DNA of 64,000 nt from Bacteroidales bacterium (lineage in GTDB: Bacteria; Bacteroidota; Bacteroidia; Bacteroidales; UBA932), in assembly GCA_017398335.1 (NCBI GenBank), contig JAFQGK010000006.1, positions 1 to 64,000 on the forward strand. Reading direction: 5' to 3'. The notes below the pieces were generated by a model. That model did not search any database, had not been told where the DNA came from, and worked only from the letters and a program-made list of their open reading frames with translations. Positions 24,730 to 33,018 of this stretch are shown piece after piece. The position numbers and the translations under genes were made by a program. Positions within the stretch are counted from its first letter, which is position 1. Every line of letters starts with the position of its first letter.

Positions 24730-26241
24730 TTACAGGTTATTAATCTTGTTAATTACGTAATTCCTTCCCAGAATCACTTCGCAGGTGTTGATCGCGGTCA
24801 GAGGCACTCCGCAGAAGCCGTGTACGTTGCAGTTCTGGCCCGTCAGAAGCAGATTCCTGACTTTAGTGACCACCGGGACCTGCGAAAGGGTTATGTTGTT
24901 GCAGTCCTTCGAATAGCCGCACATCGAACCTTCCTTTACGGCGTAGAAATCCCTGATCGTCAGAGGTGAGGCTGTGTTTATGGCTTCAATACAATCTCTG
25001 AAATCCGGATACAGCTCTTCAAGCCGTGAAATCAGCTTTTCGGCACATTCTGCCTTCCATTCCTCATATTCCTTGCCTCTGTGTCCTACTTTGGTGTCTT
25101 CCCATTTCTTCACTTCGTCCCAGGTCATGGGAGCAGTGATGACCATCTTGGTGGAGAACTCGCCCTGCCCGATTTCGGGAGGCGTCATGTACAGGAAGCC
25201 CAGAGGCCATTCTTTCTGAGGATCATCGAAGCTCCAGATGTTATCGTACCTGCTCATATAGTATGCAGAGTGGTTTATATATCTGAATGTGCCTGGTTTC
25301 AGCTTGATGTTCAATGTAAAGGCCGAATATGAGTTAGGTATTTCATTCAGTCTGTTTCTGTACGCCTTAGGGAATACAGAAGGGTCTTCCATCAGCTTGA
25401 AAAGTGTGCAAGGATGTATGGCGCTGATATACCAGTCGGCCGTAAACTCGGATCCTTTCTCAGTCCTGACGCCAGTTACCATCCTGTCTTCTGTCGTGAT
25501 AGCCTTGACTCCGTCTCCGCATATTACCTTGCCGTTGTTCTCGATGATGCAGTCTCTCAAAGTGTTGGCAAACAGGTAGCTTCCCCCGGCAAAACGGCTC
25601 GGGCCGTTTATATACAGGACAGAAATCAGTGCATGGATATATGCAGGAGTCATGTTCTTCTTACCACCGTACAACGGGTTCATATATGCAAGGATGTTGC
25701 ATAGCTTCGGATCTCTTATATATTTGGATATGAAGTCATTGGCAGCCATCATGAATTCCTCTGAATGAACGAAGATAAAGTCTGCCGATGGTTTGAGATA
25801 GAACATGTCAAGCTCGTCGACGATATTGTAAAGTGCATCGACGTAGGCAGTAAGATTCTCTTTCTCGGCAGGGAAGTCTTTTGACAGGGCATTTACGAAT
25901 TCCGTCTTTCCTTGAGATATGTGATAGCTTTTCTTGTCTTCCGCAAAATACAGTGTATCAGTCGTTTCCGGATCAACGTCCTTTATGTGTACCTTGTCGA
26001 AGACGCCAAGGTATTCGCATATGCGTCTGATATTTCCTCCCGGCTGCATTCCACCGATGACGTGCATGCCCGTGTCGAAGACCTCTCCGAATCTGACGAA
26101 ACTCTGCAGACCTCCGCCCAGGATTGCATTCTTTTCAATCACAGTGACGTCAATACCTTCCTTTGAAAGTATTGCACCTGTAAAGAGCCCCCCAAGGCCA
26201 CCTCCGATTATTACTGCACTCTTACCCATATCTAACGGCAT
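24730..26241 (-). CDS. FAD-dependent oxidoreductase, phytoene desaturase/RetSat-like (copy 2)
   Basis: A 503-residue flavoenzyme. The FAD-binding dinucleotide fold is at the N-terminus (AVIIGGGLGGLFTGAILSKE ... VTVIEKNAILGGGLQSF). It also has the CrtI/RetSat-like blocks GEVFDTGMHVIGGM and, at the C-terminus, NLLLTGQNCNVHGFCGVPLT, which closes the FAD site. Related enzymes add or remove double bonds in carotenoids, retinol and polyenes. It overlaps the paralogous copy 1 gene by ten bases; a start at residue 5 (MGKSAV) would remove the overlap, but GAGGA just before the first ATG favours that one. With no phytoene synthase nearby, a polyene acyl chain is the more likely substrate than a carotenoid. 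Confidence 0.85.
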   Translation of the reverse strand: MPLDMGKSAVIIGGGLGGLFTGAILSKEGIDVTVIEKNAILGGGLQSFVRFGEVFDTGMHVIGGMQPGGNIRRICEYLGVFDKVHIKDVDPETTDTLYFAEDKKSYHISQGKTEFVNALSKDFPAEKENLTAYVDALYNIVDELDMFYLKPSADFIFVHSEEFMMAANDFISKYIRDPKLCNILAYMNPLYGGKKNMTPAYIHALISVLYINGPSRFAGGSYLFANTLRDCIIENNGKVICGDGVKAITTEDRMVTGVRTEKGSEFTADWYISAIHPCTLFKLMEDPSVFPKAYRNRLNEIPNSYSAFTLNIKLKPGTFRYINHSAYYMSRYDNIWSFDDPQKEWPLGFLYMTPPEIGQGEFSTKMVITAPMTWDEVKKWEDTKVGHRGKEYEEWKAECAEKLISRLEELYPDFRDCIEAINTASPLTIRDFYAVKEGSMCGYSKDCNNITLSQVPVVTKVRNLLLTGQNCNVHGFCGVPLTAINTCEVILGRNYVINKINNL

Positions 26242-27725
26242 GATTCCTCAATCTGTTTATATATTATGTCAGCGGGTACAAGTTCGCTGCATGTCACTAT
26301 TGTCCCTACGATCACTCCAAGCATTCCGTGGGAATTCACATTCTGGCCGGCTAGAAGGAGGTTCGGAATCTTGGTCTTGTAAGGTACTCTTCCGGCTGGT
26401 CCCAGATTTATGTCCTTGGCAATACCGTACATCGATCCGTCTTCGGTTCCGGTATAATCCAGATAGGTTAGAGGAGTCGATGTCCAGTATGCTTCTATCG
26501 AATCCCGGAATCCCGGACTATGCTTTTCTACTTCTGCAATAAGTCTCTCCGCATGTTCCCTCTTGAATTCCTCGTAATCCGCTCCGCGTCTGCCTATCTT
26601 TGAACCCTTCCATTGTGCGACTTCATCGAAATTCATATATGACAGCACCACGCCGCTTCTGGCGAACTCAGCCTTGTCTTCATGGCACATATGCATGTAC
26701 AGATGCCCCTTCGGCCATTCCGGACCTTTGTAATGCTCACAGTTCCAAGGTGACAGGCCTTTATATGCATAGAGGTTCGTATTCATGTACGGCAGGCTGT
26801 TCTCCTTGAATTTCACATATAGAGCGAAGCCTCCTGCTGTCTGAGGAATGCTTTGGATCCTGTTTCGGAACGCAGGCCTTATCATCCTGGTGTCAAGCAT
26901 TTCAAGCAGTCGGTTAGGATGAATGGTGCTTATTATGTAATCTGCAGGATGGAATTTTTCATCAGCGGTTTCCACTCCGGTTGCCTTAGATTCATCACAG
27001 TGGATCTTGACGACCTTCTTTCGTGTCAGAATCTGCCCTCCCAGTCTTTCTATGCTCTTGGCAAGCGAAAATCCGATGGCATCGCTTCCTCCCGCTATCC
27101 TGTAGGCGCTCTGGTTGTAGAAATCCATGATGAAGGCGTGCTGGGCAAACGGTGTCTTGTCAAGCTCTGCCGAATAAAGTGGAAGGTCGCCGACAAGTAC
27201 ATTTTTCAGAAGTTCATCCTTGAATATCCCGTCCATAACCTCATTTATCGGGAGGGTCATATACTCTGTGGATGCTGCCATATCCCTTTCTGATGATGTC
27301 AGGGAATTCAATGTGGATGCGGAAGCAATTCTGTCGATGATGCTTATATATCTGTATAAGGCGTCTTTTTCCGCAGGGAAATATGAGGCCATCTGATCGA
27401 TGAATGCTTCACGTCCGCTGGCGAATCTGAACTTTTCTCCGGCCAATGATACAGTATTGTATGCCTCAGGATCCAGTTCGCTCAATTTGACGGATCTGTC
27501 AAGCTCGAAGTAACGGAATATCCTGTCCATAGTCTGTCCTGGAGCTGCAGATCCGATGAAATGCATTCCAGTCTCGAACTTCGCACCTTTGCGTGTAAAG
27601 CACTGCAGGCATCCTCCGATCTGCATGCCTTGTTCGAGAATGGTCACGTCGTATCCATTCTTCTGCAGAATGTATCCGCATGACAATCCTCCAAGTCCGG
27701 AACCTATGATGATAACTTTAGACAT
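26232..27725 (-). CDS. FAD-dependent oxidoreductase, phytoene desaturase/RetSat-like (copy 1)
   Basis: A 497-residue paralog of the next gene, with the same FAD-binding start (KVIIIGSGLGGLSCGYILQK ... VTILEQGMQIGGCLQCF), the GAKFETGMHFIGSAAPGQ block and a C-terminal FAD-closing segment (NLLLAGQNVNSHGMLGVIVG). The overall alignment by eye is collinear along the whole length, so the pair comes from a duplication, but they have diverged enough to suggest different steps or a heterodimer. It overlaps the glycosyltransferase/acyltransferase gene by eight bases. Possible roles are saturation of double bonds in the polyene, desaturation of an alkyl chain, or isomerisation. Confidence 0.85.
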   Translation of the reverse strand: MSKVIIIGSGLGGLSCGYILQKNGYDVTILEQGMQIGGCLQCFTRKGAKFETGMHFIGSAAPGQTMDRIFRYFELDRSVKLSELDPEAYNTVSLAGEKFRFASGREAFIDQMASYFPAEKDALYRYISIIDRIASASTLNSLTSSERDMAASTEYMTLPINEVMDGIFKDELLKNVLVGDLPLYSAELDKTPFAQHAFIMDFYNQSAYRIAGGSDAIGFSLAKSIERLGGQILTRKKVVKIHCDESKATGVETADEKFHPADYIISTIHPNRLLEMLDTRMIRPAFRNRIQSIPQTAGGFALYVKFKENSLPYMNTNLYAYKGLSPWNCEHYKGPEWPKGHLYMHMCHEDKAEFARSGVVLSYMNFDEVAQWKGSKIGRRGADYEEFKREHAERLIAEVEKHSPGFRDSIEAYWTSTPLTYLDYTGTEDGSMYGIAKDINLGPAGRVPYKTKIPNLLLAGQNVNSHGMLGVIVGTIVTCSELVPADIIYKQIEESCR

Positions 27726-29220
27726 CCTGTTCTATTCTGTTTGCTATTGCACTATATCTCCTGATGTAATATTTTCTCAGATATGAAGCCTGCTCCCTGA
27801 AAGTCTCTCCGTATGAAAGCATTTCTTCCGGAGATATCCTCCTGTCAATTTCAAGGTGCATCGGCCATCTGTTTAGCTTGCGCCCTCTTTTAGGCAATGC
27901 CTTTCCGGAACCGTAGATAACCAAAGGAAGGACATCTACTCCGAGAGTGCCGGCTATATGGAAGGCTCCCTGATGGAAACGGTTTATCCTGCAGTCCATC
28001 GATCTCGTTCCTTCCGGATAGACAGCAATGCTGTATCCTCTGTCTATCAATGATTTGAGCTGAGGCATTATGGCCTCCACTCCGGAAGATGCCGGAAGGA
28101 ATTCTGCATTGCGTATAGTGTAGCGATATACCGGATTCTTCCATACCCAGTCTGCCGTCAGGACGATGATCTTTGGTGTCAGTGCCAGAAGAGGCATCAG
28201 GTCCAGATGTGACTGGTGATTGCATATTATTACGGCCGGCTTGCTGAAGTCTTCGTTGTGCGGATTGTTCTGCGTGTACTTGATTCCAGGAATCTTATGG
28301 TAGACAAGTACAAACTTTGCCATGAAGTTCAGAATCCTGTGGAGATTGTATTTCTTCTTTTCCGTAATCTTTCCTATCATCAGATAAATATGTACCAGCG
28401 GAGTCATCATGAACATTGTGGTGACCAGAAAGAAAAGCAGGGCATAGACAGTGCGGAAGCATGTCATCAATCCGCGGAAAATCCTAAGCGGAAGTCCGTA
28501 TATGACAGCGAGTACGCAAAGTACAGTGTTCAATATTGTAATTCTGGCAAAGTCTTTTCCCGGACGGAAATGCGACACCCGTTCTTCACGTGGAGGATAG
28601 TATACATTCACAGGCTCACTGACGAGTTTTACGCCATGCCATGATGCGAAGACCATCAGTTCAAGTTCAGCCTCGTAACGTGAGGTCAGAAGCGATAGAC
28701 CGCGCAGTTTCTTGAGAGGGTAGAGACGGTAACCTGTCTGCGTATCCTTGAGATACTGTCCGGTCTGTACAGCGAACCAGAAATTGCTGAAGGAATTGGC
28801 GAACTTGCTTCCGCCGCTTCTGTCGGCACTTTCCAGATTCTTTCTTTCACCGACTATGAGAGCCCCGGGATGCTTCATGTTTGCTTTAAGCAGCACCGGA
28901 ATGTCTTCCGGATAGTGCTGGCCGTCTCCGTCCAAGGTGATTGCATATGAAAATCCCTGTTTCAGCGCATATCTGAATCCCTCTTTCAATGCTATGCCTT
29001 TTCCAGAGTTTTTCTTGAGTTCGAGGATTTCCGGCTTCTTTTCAAGCTTTCCAAGTCTCTCCAGCGTGTCATCCGTACATCCGTCGCACACAACGATCAC
29101 ATCGCAGCACTGCTCCAGTGTACGTCTGACGACATCAGCGATCGTGCCTGCATTGTTGAATGTAGGTATGATCACACATATTCCTCTGTCTCTCAGAAGC
29201 TGCTGCTGATCTGTAATCAT
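27718..29220 (-). CDS. Bifunctional GT2 glycosyltransferase / PlsC-type acyltransferase
   Basis: About 500 residues from the ATG that follows the upstream stop (MITDQQQLLRDRG); an ATG nine codons earlier would overlap the dehydratase gene. Residues about 1-230 are a GT2 domain (CVIIPTFNNAGTIADVVRRT, the DGDGQH metal site, GERKNLESADRSGGSKF). Residues about 235-300 contain membrane helices (LLFFLVTTMFMMTPLVHIYL). Residues about 315-480 are an acyltransferase with NHQSHLDLMP (HX4D) and VYPEGTRSM. This GT2-AT fusion is a hallmark of aryl-polyene/flexirubin clusters, where it is thought to join a sugar or head group and an acyl chain to the pigment lipid. Confidence 0.88.
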   Translation of the reverse strand: MITDQQQLLRDRGICVIIPTFNNAGTIADVVRRTLEQCCDVIVVCDGCTDDTLERLGKLEKKPEILELKKNSGKGIALKEGFRYALKQGFSYAITLDGDGQHYPEDIPVLLKANMKHPGALIVGERKNLESADRSGGSKFANSFSNFWFAVQTGQYLKDTQTGYRLYPLKKLRGLSLLTSRYEAELELMVFASWHGVKLVSEPVNVYYPPREERVSHFRPGKDFARITILNTVLCVLAVIYGLPLRIFRGLMTCFRTVYALLFFLVTTMFMMTPLVHIYLMIGKITEKKKYNLHRILNFMAKFVLVYHKIPGIKYTQNNPHNEDFSKPAVIICNHQSHLDLMPLLALTPKIIVLTADWVWKNPVYRYTIRNAEFLPASSGVEAIMPQLKSLIDRGYSIAVYPEGTRSMDCRINRFHQGAFHIAGTLGVDVLPLVIYGSGKALPKRGRKLNRWPMHLEIDRRISPEEMLSYGETFREQASYLRKYYIRRYSAIANRIEQDV

Positions 29221-29228
29221 GTTGTTTT

Positions 29229-29603
29229 CTATTTTTCTTTCCGGCATACGATTGACAGTTTCGCAAATATGTCGCTTTCATTCAGGATAGTGACAGCTAC
29301 TTTCACCTCTTCACCGTCATCAGTGATCTTCTGGAGTCTGTAAGTCACTATCGGGCTTTCGTCAGGCCTGATTATACGGAGAAATTTCACGTTCTTCACA
29401 CATTTTATTCCCAGCTCCAGGCCGGTGTGCATTTCGAGCAGTTCCTGAGCAATCTGCATTATGCATACGCCTGGCGTGATCGGCTCACCGGGGAAATGGG
29501 CCTTGTAGATGAAATGCTCCGGATCCAGATTTATCGTATAATCATGGCCGGCTTCATTCATTACATCGGAAACGATTGTGTACAGGCTGTTATGTAGTTT
29601 CAT
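29229..29603 (-). CDS. FabZ/FabA-like 3-hydroxyacyl-ACP dehydratase (hotdog)
   Basis: A 124-residue single hotdog-fold protein with the catalytic His in AHFPGEPITPGVCIMQIAQE, the FabZ signature. The C-terminal strands (PIVTYRLQKITDDGEEVKVA) fit the fold. It should dehydrate 3-hydroxyacyl-ACP to the trans-2-enoyl form during polyene extension. It lies between the small periplasmic protein and the GT2-AT gene. The cluster has a second hotdog dehydratase of the ApeP type, so one may serve chain building and the other another step. Confidence 0.83.
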   Translation of the reverse strand: MKLHNSLYTIVSDVMNEAGHDYTINLDPEHFIYKAHFPGEPITPGVCIMQIAQELLEMHTGLELGIKCVKNVKFLRIIRPDESPIVTYRLQKITDDGEEVKVAVTILNESDIFAKLSIVCRKEK

Positions 29604-29606
29604 ATA

Positions 29607-30023
29607 TCATTCAAGACTTAAAGGGGTAAAACTGTATTGAATGTCAATCCTCGGATTCCGGTAAATGTAGCTGCCCTCTGCGGTATAGTCACGTAGTTCA
29701 GGCAGTATCTTCTTCAGGTCAGATTTCAGCACTTTCCTGATGTAAGCCTTGTTCATCTGCTTCAATATGTTGATTATCTTTACCTTGCGATTCCGTTCAT
29801 CATAACTGAAGGTCAGGGCTGAGACACCGAATTCATTGACTATGGAAGATAATGTTCTGTCATTGTCGGAATGCATGATGCACACACCGCTTATATATGC
29901 GTTCCTGATGTCTATCCGGACAGCATATCTTCTGCTCATTCCAGCACTTTCAGAAGCGCGCCCCGGCTCCGTTATTGTGATGAAACAGAGCAGGACTGCA
30001 ATGTATGTCAATATGCGGGACAT
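29607..30023 (-). CDS. Small exported protein of the polyene cluster
   Basis: About 138 residues from the ATG MSRILTYIAVLLCFITI, which begins a signal peptide; a start 13 codons earlier would overlap the LolA-like gene. No lipobox Cys is evident. The rest (AVRIDIRNAYISGVCIMHSD ... FTPLSLE) is beta-rich; I do not recognise a family. In aryl-polyene clusters a small exported protein often sits next to the LolA-like gene, and this one holds that place (10 bases downstream of it). A periplasmic or outer-membrane receiving role is inference. Confidence 0.6.
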   Translation of the reverse strand: MSRILTYIAVLLCFITITEPGRASESAGMSRRYAVRIDIRNAYISGVCIMHSDNDRTLSSIVNEFGVSALTFSYDERNRKVKIINILKQMNKAYIRKVLKSDLKKILPELRDYTAEGSYIYRNPRIDIQYSFTPLSLE

Positions 30024-30033
30024 ATCCAATAAC

Positions 30034-30648
30034 TTACTGTATGCTGAAGGTGCTTTCAGCAATCTGACGGTTGATCTTTATATTATCAAGGCGTATTTCG
30101 GTGTAGTCACCTGTCTTTTCGTGCATCTCCACCATCACCACACTTTTCTTCACACTGTCAAAATGAAGGACCAGCTTTGTCCACATCTGCTTCATATCCT
30201 TCTTCAAAGGCACCAGAGTCGCAATCCACTCCTGACCCTTTGTTTCTATATCTGTCTGGAACGATTTCTCGTCAGTCAGGCAGTTGCCGAGGATGCTGTT
30301 CATCATCAGTCTGGCGATTTCCTTGAATATCCTGTTCTGGTTGACATCGATCACATCGGACCTTGTGCTGTTCTTGAGCAGCACCTGAGAGTCGTTGAGA
30401 ATGAATGTATAAGTGTACGGATAAGTATATTCCCATCTCAGCCTGCCGGGCTGCATGTAGTACATCTTTCCTTTTGATACCATCTTGTCATTGAGTATCT
30501 TGAGATGCTTTGTCTGCACGAAGTCACATTCGAGTGACTTCATTTCAGCACTTGCCTTGCCGACCATGTCGATGATCTCCTTCTCAGTCTGAGCGTATGC
30601 CGCTACATGCAGAAGGATGAAGGCTAATATGAATAATCGTCGTAACAT
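30034..30648 (-). CDS. LolA-like outer-membrane lipoprotein carrier
   Basis: About 204 residues from MLRRLFILAFILLHVAAYAQ, a clean signal peptide; the in-frame ATG four codons earlier would overlap the upstream membrane-protein gene by 11 bases. The body matches the LolA/LolB half-barrel fold (SLECDFVQTKHLKILNDKMV, KGKMYYMQPGRLRWEYTYPY, GNCLTDEKSF, MVEMHEKTGDYTEIRLDNI). In aryl-polyene clusters such a protein is thought to carry the lipid product across the periplasm. The housekeeping LolA is presumably elsewhere. Confidence 0.84.
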   Translation of the reverse strand: MLRRLFILAFILLHVAAYAQTEKEIIDMVGKASAEMKSLECDFVQTKHLKILNDKMVSKGKMYYMQPGRLRWEYTYPYTYTFILNDSQVLLKNSTRSDVIDVNQNRIFKEIARLMMNSILGNCLTDEKSFQTDIETKGQEWIATLVPLKKDMKQMWTKLVLHFDSVKKSVVMVEMHEKTGDYTEIRLDNIKINRQIAESTFSIQ

Positions 30649-30649
30649 A

Positions 30650-31000
30650 TTATCTTGCAATAAAATAACATCCTGCCATAATCAGAAGAACTCCCAGCCA
30701 TTTAGTCATATTGACCGGTTCGTGGAAGAATACAATCGCCGCAATCATTCCGAATACATAGCTGAGCGAAACCAGCGGATAGGCCATGCTGAAAGGAAAA
30801 TTCTTGATTATGTAAAACCACAATATGCTTCCGGCACCATAGCAAAGTCCGCAAGCTGCGAACTGCCAGTTCGCAAAGACTGATTTCCAGAAATCAAAAG
30901 TCCAGGCAAACGGAAGCATGCGGTTCAGCGCAAACTTCAGAAGAACCTGACCTCCGGCCAGCAGAAGGCTCTGGATTATTGCTAGTACAAGTAGTGGCAT
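30650..31000 (-). CDS. SMR/EamA-like four-helix membrane protein
   Basis: A 116-residue protein with four predicted membrane helices (LLVLAIIQSLLLAGGQVLLK; FAACGLCYGAGSILWFYII; MAYPLVSLSYVFGMIAAIVF; LGVLLIMAGCYFIA). The pattern PFSMAYPLVSLSYV followed by FHEPVNMTKWLGVLLI is like half of an EamA/DMT transporter or an SMR/ArnE-like subunit. It is six bases after the first KS gene and one base before the LolA-like gene. It may dimerise to translocate a lipid or undecaprenyl-type intermediate. A transporter of this type is not a standard aryl-polyene gene. Confidence 0.75.
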   Translation of the reverse strand: MPLLVLAIIQSLLLAGGQVLLKFALNRMLPFAWTFDFWKSVFANWQFAACGLCYGAGSILWFYIIKNFPFSMAYPLVSLSYVFGMIAAIVFFHEPVNMTKWLGVLLIMAGCYFIAR

Positions 31001-31006
31001 ATCATA

Positions 31007-32749
31007 TTATTTTCTTGTTAATACTATGCTTCTGGCATAAATTGCCTGTGGCGCTTCCTTTCCTGCTCTTTCCGCGAATTCCGAGAATGTCGCTGTGGAT
31101 TCGTCATATGATCCAACCAGGACCGTGACGGCCTTGCCTGTCTTTATAAGCCTCTCCGCATCACGCATCGCCCATCTGAAGGAATCATCGCCCTGTGAAT
31201 ACGTGGTGTTGTAGCCATGGCATTTCGCCCGTATGGCGATTGCTGAACTCAAGGTGTTATGCGTGCTCTGCATGAAGAGGGTCGGTTTCAGCAGCTCTTC
31301 GTCGTTTGCAGCAATGTCCTCGAGGAACTGCATGCTTATTTCCAGCATTCCTCTCGAGGTTGCCGTGATTATTGCATCCGGACAATCTGTTCCGGCAGCT
31401 TTCATCGCACGAAGGGATGACAGATGAGCGGCTTTCTGTAGCTTGCCCATGCGTCGCGACTCCATAGGGGAGATGAATTCCTTAAGTTCCTTAAGGTCGT
31501 CTGCGGATGTAATCAGTTCATCAGCAATGATTCCTATATCGTAATCGTCGCCTGCGCTGCATGTACTTTCAGGCTTGTTCATGCTCAGTATAAGTGATGA
31601 ATCATTGCCTCCGAAGCCGAACGAGTTGCATATGACGTTTTCAATATTGATGTCAGCATTGCCGAGTGTCGGAACGATTGCCCCTTCTTCGTGATTTTTC
31701 CAGCCAAGATTTGCAGGTGTGAACCTGTTCTGCATTGCAAGAATGCATATGACCGTCTCTATAGAACCTGAGGCTGATGTCGTGTGTCCTGTAAAGGATT
31801 TTGTGCTGGACACCTCAGGCATCTTATCCCCGAATATTCTCTTAAGTGATTGACTCTCAGATATGTCGTTGTTCGGTGTGCCCGTTCCGTGAGCATTTAC
31901 ATATTGTATGTCCTCTGGCTGAAGCGATGCCATCTCGAGTGCGTCTCTCATTGCCAGATAGGCACCTTCACCATTTTCAGATGAAGCTGTCTGGTGGAAT
32001 GCATCGCAGCGGTTTCCGTATCCGGATATATATGCCAGGCTCTTGTCTGAGTCCCTTTCCAGGACAACGAATGCCGCTCCTTCTCCCAGATTCAGACCGG
32101 CGCGTGTCGCGTCAAACGGACGGCATCTTTCCTTGTCCAGAATCATGAGCGTGTTGAAGCCGTTCAGATGGAATCTGCTCAGTGCTTCCGAACCTCCTGC
32201 AATGACTAAATCCACTTCATTACGTTTCAGCATTTCCGAACCCAGTATGATTGAGTTAAGTGCCGATGAGCAAGCTGTGGAAATCGTGCATATCTCCGCA
32301 TTTTCCAGACCTGTGAGTTCCGCCATCTCCTCTGTGCTTTTGCCGCATTCGTTGCTTTGAGGCAGATATAGCAGAGAATCATCTGTCTTCATCTGCTCAT
32401 AGTACATTTCGGTCAGGTCCATACCTCCGACGGTAGTCCCTGATATCAATGCGACCCTCTTTCCCTTGAGGTCAGAAATACCGGCCTGTTCCAGAGCCTG
32501 ACGTATGGCAATGGCACCCATTAGCGTTGTACGGCTCATCGGCTTCGGATCGGATATCCCCAGGATCGCCTTCATCTCTTCATTTGAAAGCTGAACCTCG
32601 CCTACGGGAAGTTCCTTGTGCTTTGACTGAAGATATTTCATGCTCCTTATGCCCGATTCACCTTTCTTCAGCGAATCGAGGACAGTAGCAGCATCATTTC
32701 CGATGGAGCATATTATGCCAAGTCCGGTTACGGAAATCGTTTCGTTCAT
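31007..32749 (-). CDS. Beta-ketoacyl-ACP synthase with C-terminal CLF-like domain (KS-A)
   Basis: A 580-residue protein, about 170 longer than FabF. Residues 1-395 are a full KS with the active triad Cys160 (ISTACSSALNS), His287 (YVNAHGTGTPNND) and His322 (SFTGHTTSASG) and the FGFGGNDSSLIL loop. Residues about 410-580 are a second region (ISPMESRRMGKLQKAAHLSS, MQSTHNTLSSAIAIRAKCHG) resembling the Ketoacyl-synt_2/chain-length-factor family, which lacks a nucleophile. One polypeptide may thus hold a KS and half of a CLF. It overlaps the ACP gene by one base. Expected role: chain elongation on ACP-bound intermediates. Confidence 0.85.
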   Translation of the reverse strand: MNETISVTGLGIICSIGNDAATVLDSLKKGESGIRSMKYLQSKHKELPVGEVQLSNEEMKAILGISDPKPMSRTTLMGAIAIRQALEQAGISDLKGKRVALISGTTVGGMDLTEMYYEQMKTDDSLLYLPQSNECGKSTEEMAELTGLENAEICTISTACSSALNSIILGSEMLKRNEVDLVIAGGSEALSRFHLNGFNTLMILDKERCRPFDATRAGLNLGEGAAFVVLERDSDKSLAYISGYGNRCDAFHQTASSENGEGAYLAMRDALEMASLQPEDIQYVNAHGTGTPNNDISESQSLKRIFGDKMPEVSSTKSFTGHTTSASGSIETVICILAMQNRFTPANLGWKNHEEGAIVPTLGNADINIENVICNSFGFGGNDSSLILSMNKPESTCSAGDDYDIGIIADELITSADDLKELKEFISPMESRRMGKLQKAAHLSSLRAMKAAGTDCPDAIITATSRGMLEISMQFLEDIAANDEELLKPTLFMQSTHNTLSSAIAIRAKCHGYNTTYSQGDDSFRWAMRDAERLIKTGKAVTVLVGSYDESTATFSEFAERAGKEAPQAIYARSIVLTRK

Positions 32750-33018
32750 TATTTTGTTCTGTTCTTTGCTACATAATCAGCAATAGTCGCTACATTCTTG
32801 AATATAGCCTTGCCTTCTGCCGGGTTAGCCAGCTTGATTCCATAGAATCTGTCCAGAATCACAATCAGTTCGAGAGCGTCTATCGAATCCAGTCCGAGAC
32901 CGTCACCGAAGAGGGGAGCATCGTTTTCAATGTCCTCCGGAGTGATCTCTTCCAGGTTAAGCGCGTCGATAATCTGTTCTTTAAGAGTAAGAATCAATTC
33001 TTCCATATTATAGTTCAT
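32749..33018 (-). CDS. Acyl carrier protein (second of cluster)
   Basis: An 89-residue acidic ACP with the phosphopantetheine attachment at Ser45 in GLGLDSIDALELIVIL. The first ATG overlaps the upstream KS gene by 11 bases; a start at residue 5 (MEELILTLKEQ) would follow its stop directly and gives the more usual length. It is placed between the two large KS genes and probably carries the growing chain for both. Confidence 0.9.
   Translation of the reverse strand: MNYNMEELILTLKEQIIDALNLEEITPEDIENDAPLFGDGLGLDSIDALELIVILDRFYGIKLANPAEGKAIFKNVATIADYVAKNRTK

Noticed and set aside
24730..27725. Carotenoid biosynthesis locus
   Set aside because: CrtI-like proteins are present, but no phytoene synthase, prenyl synthase or cyclase genes; all neighbours are polyketide/fatty-acid type.
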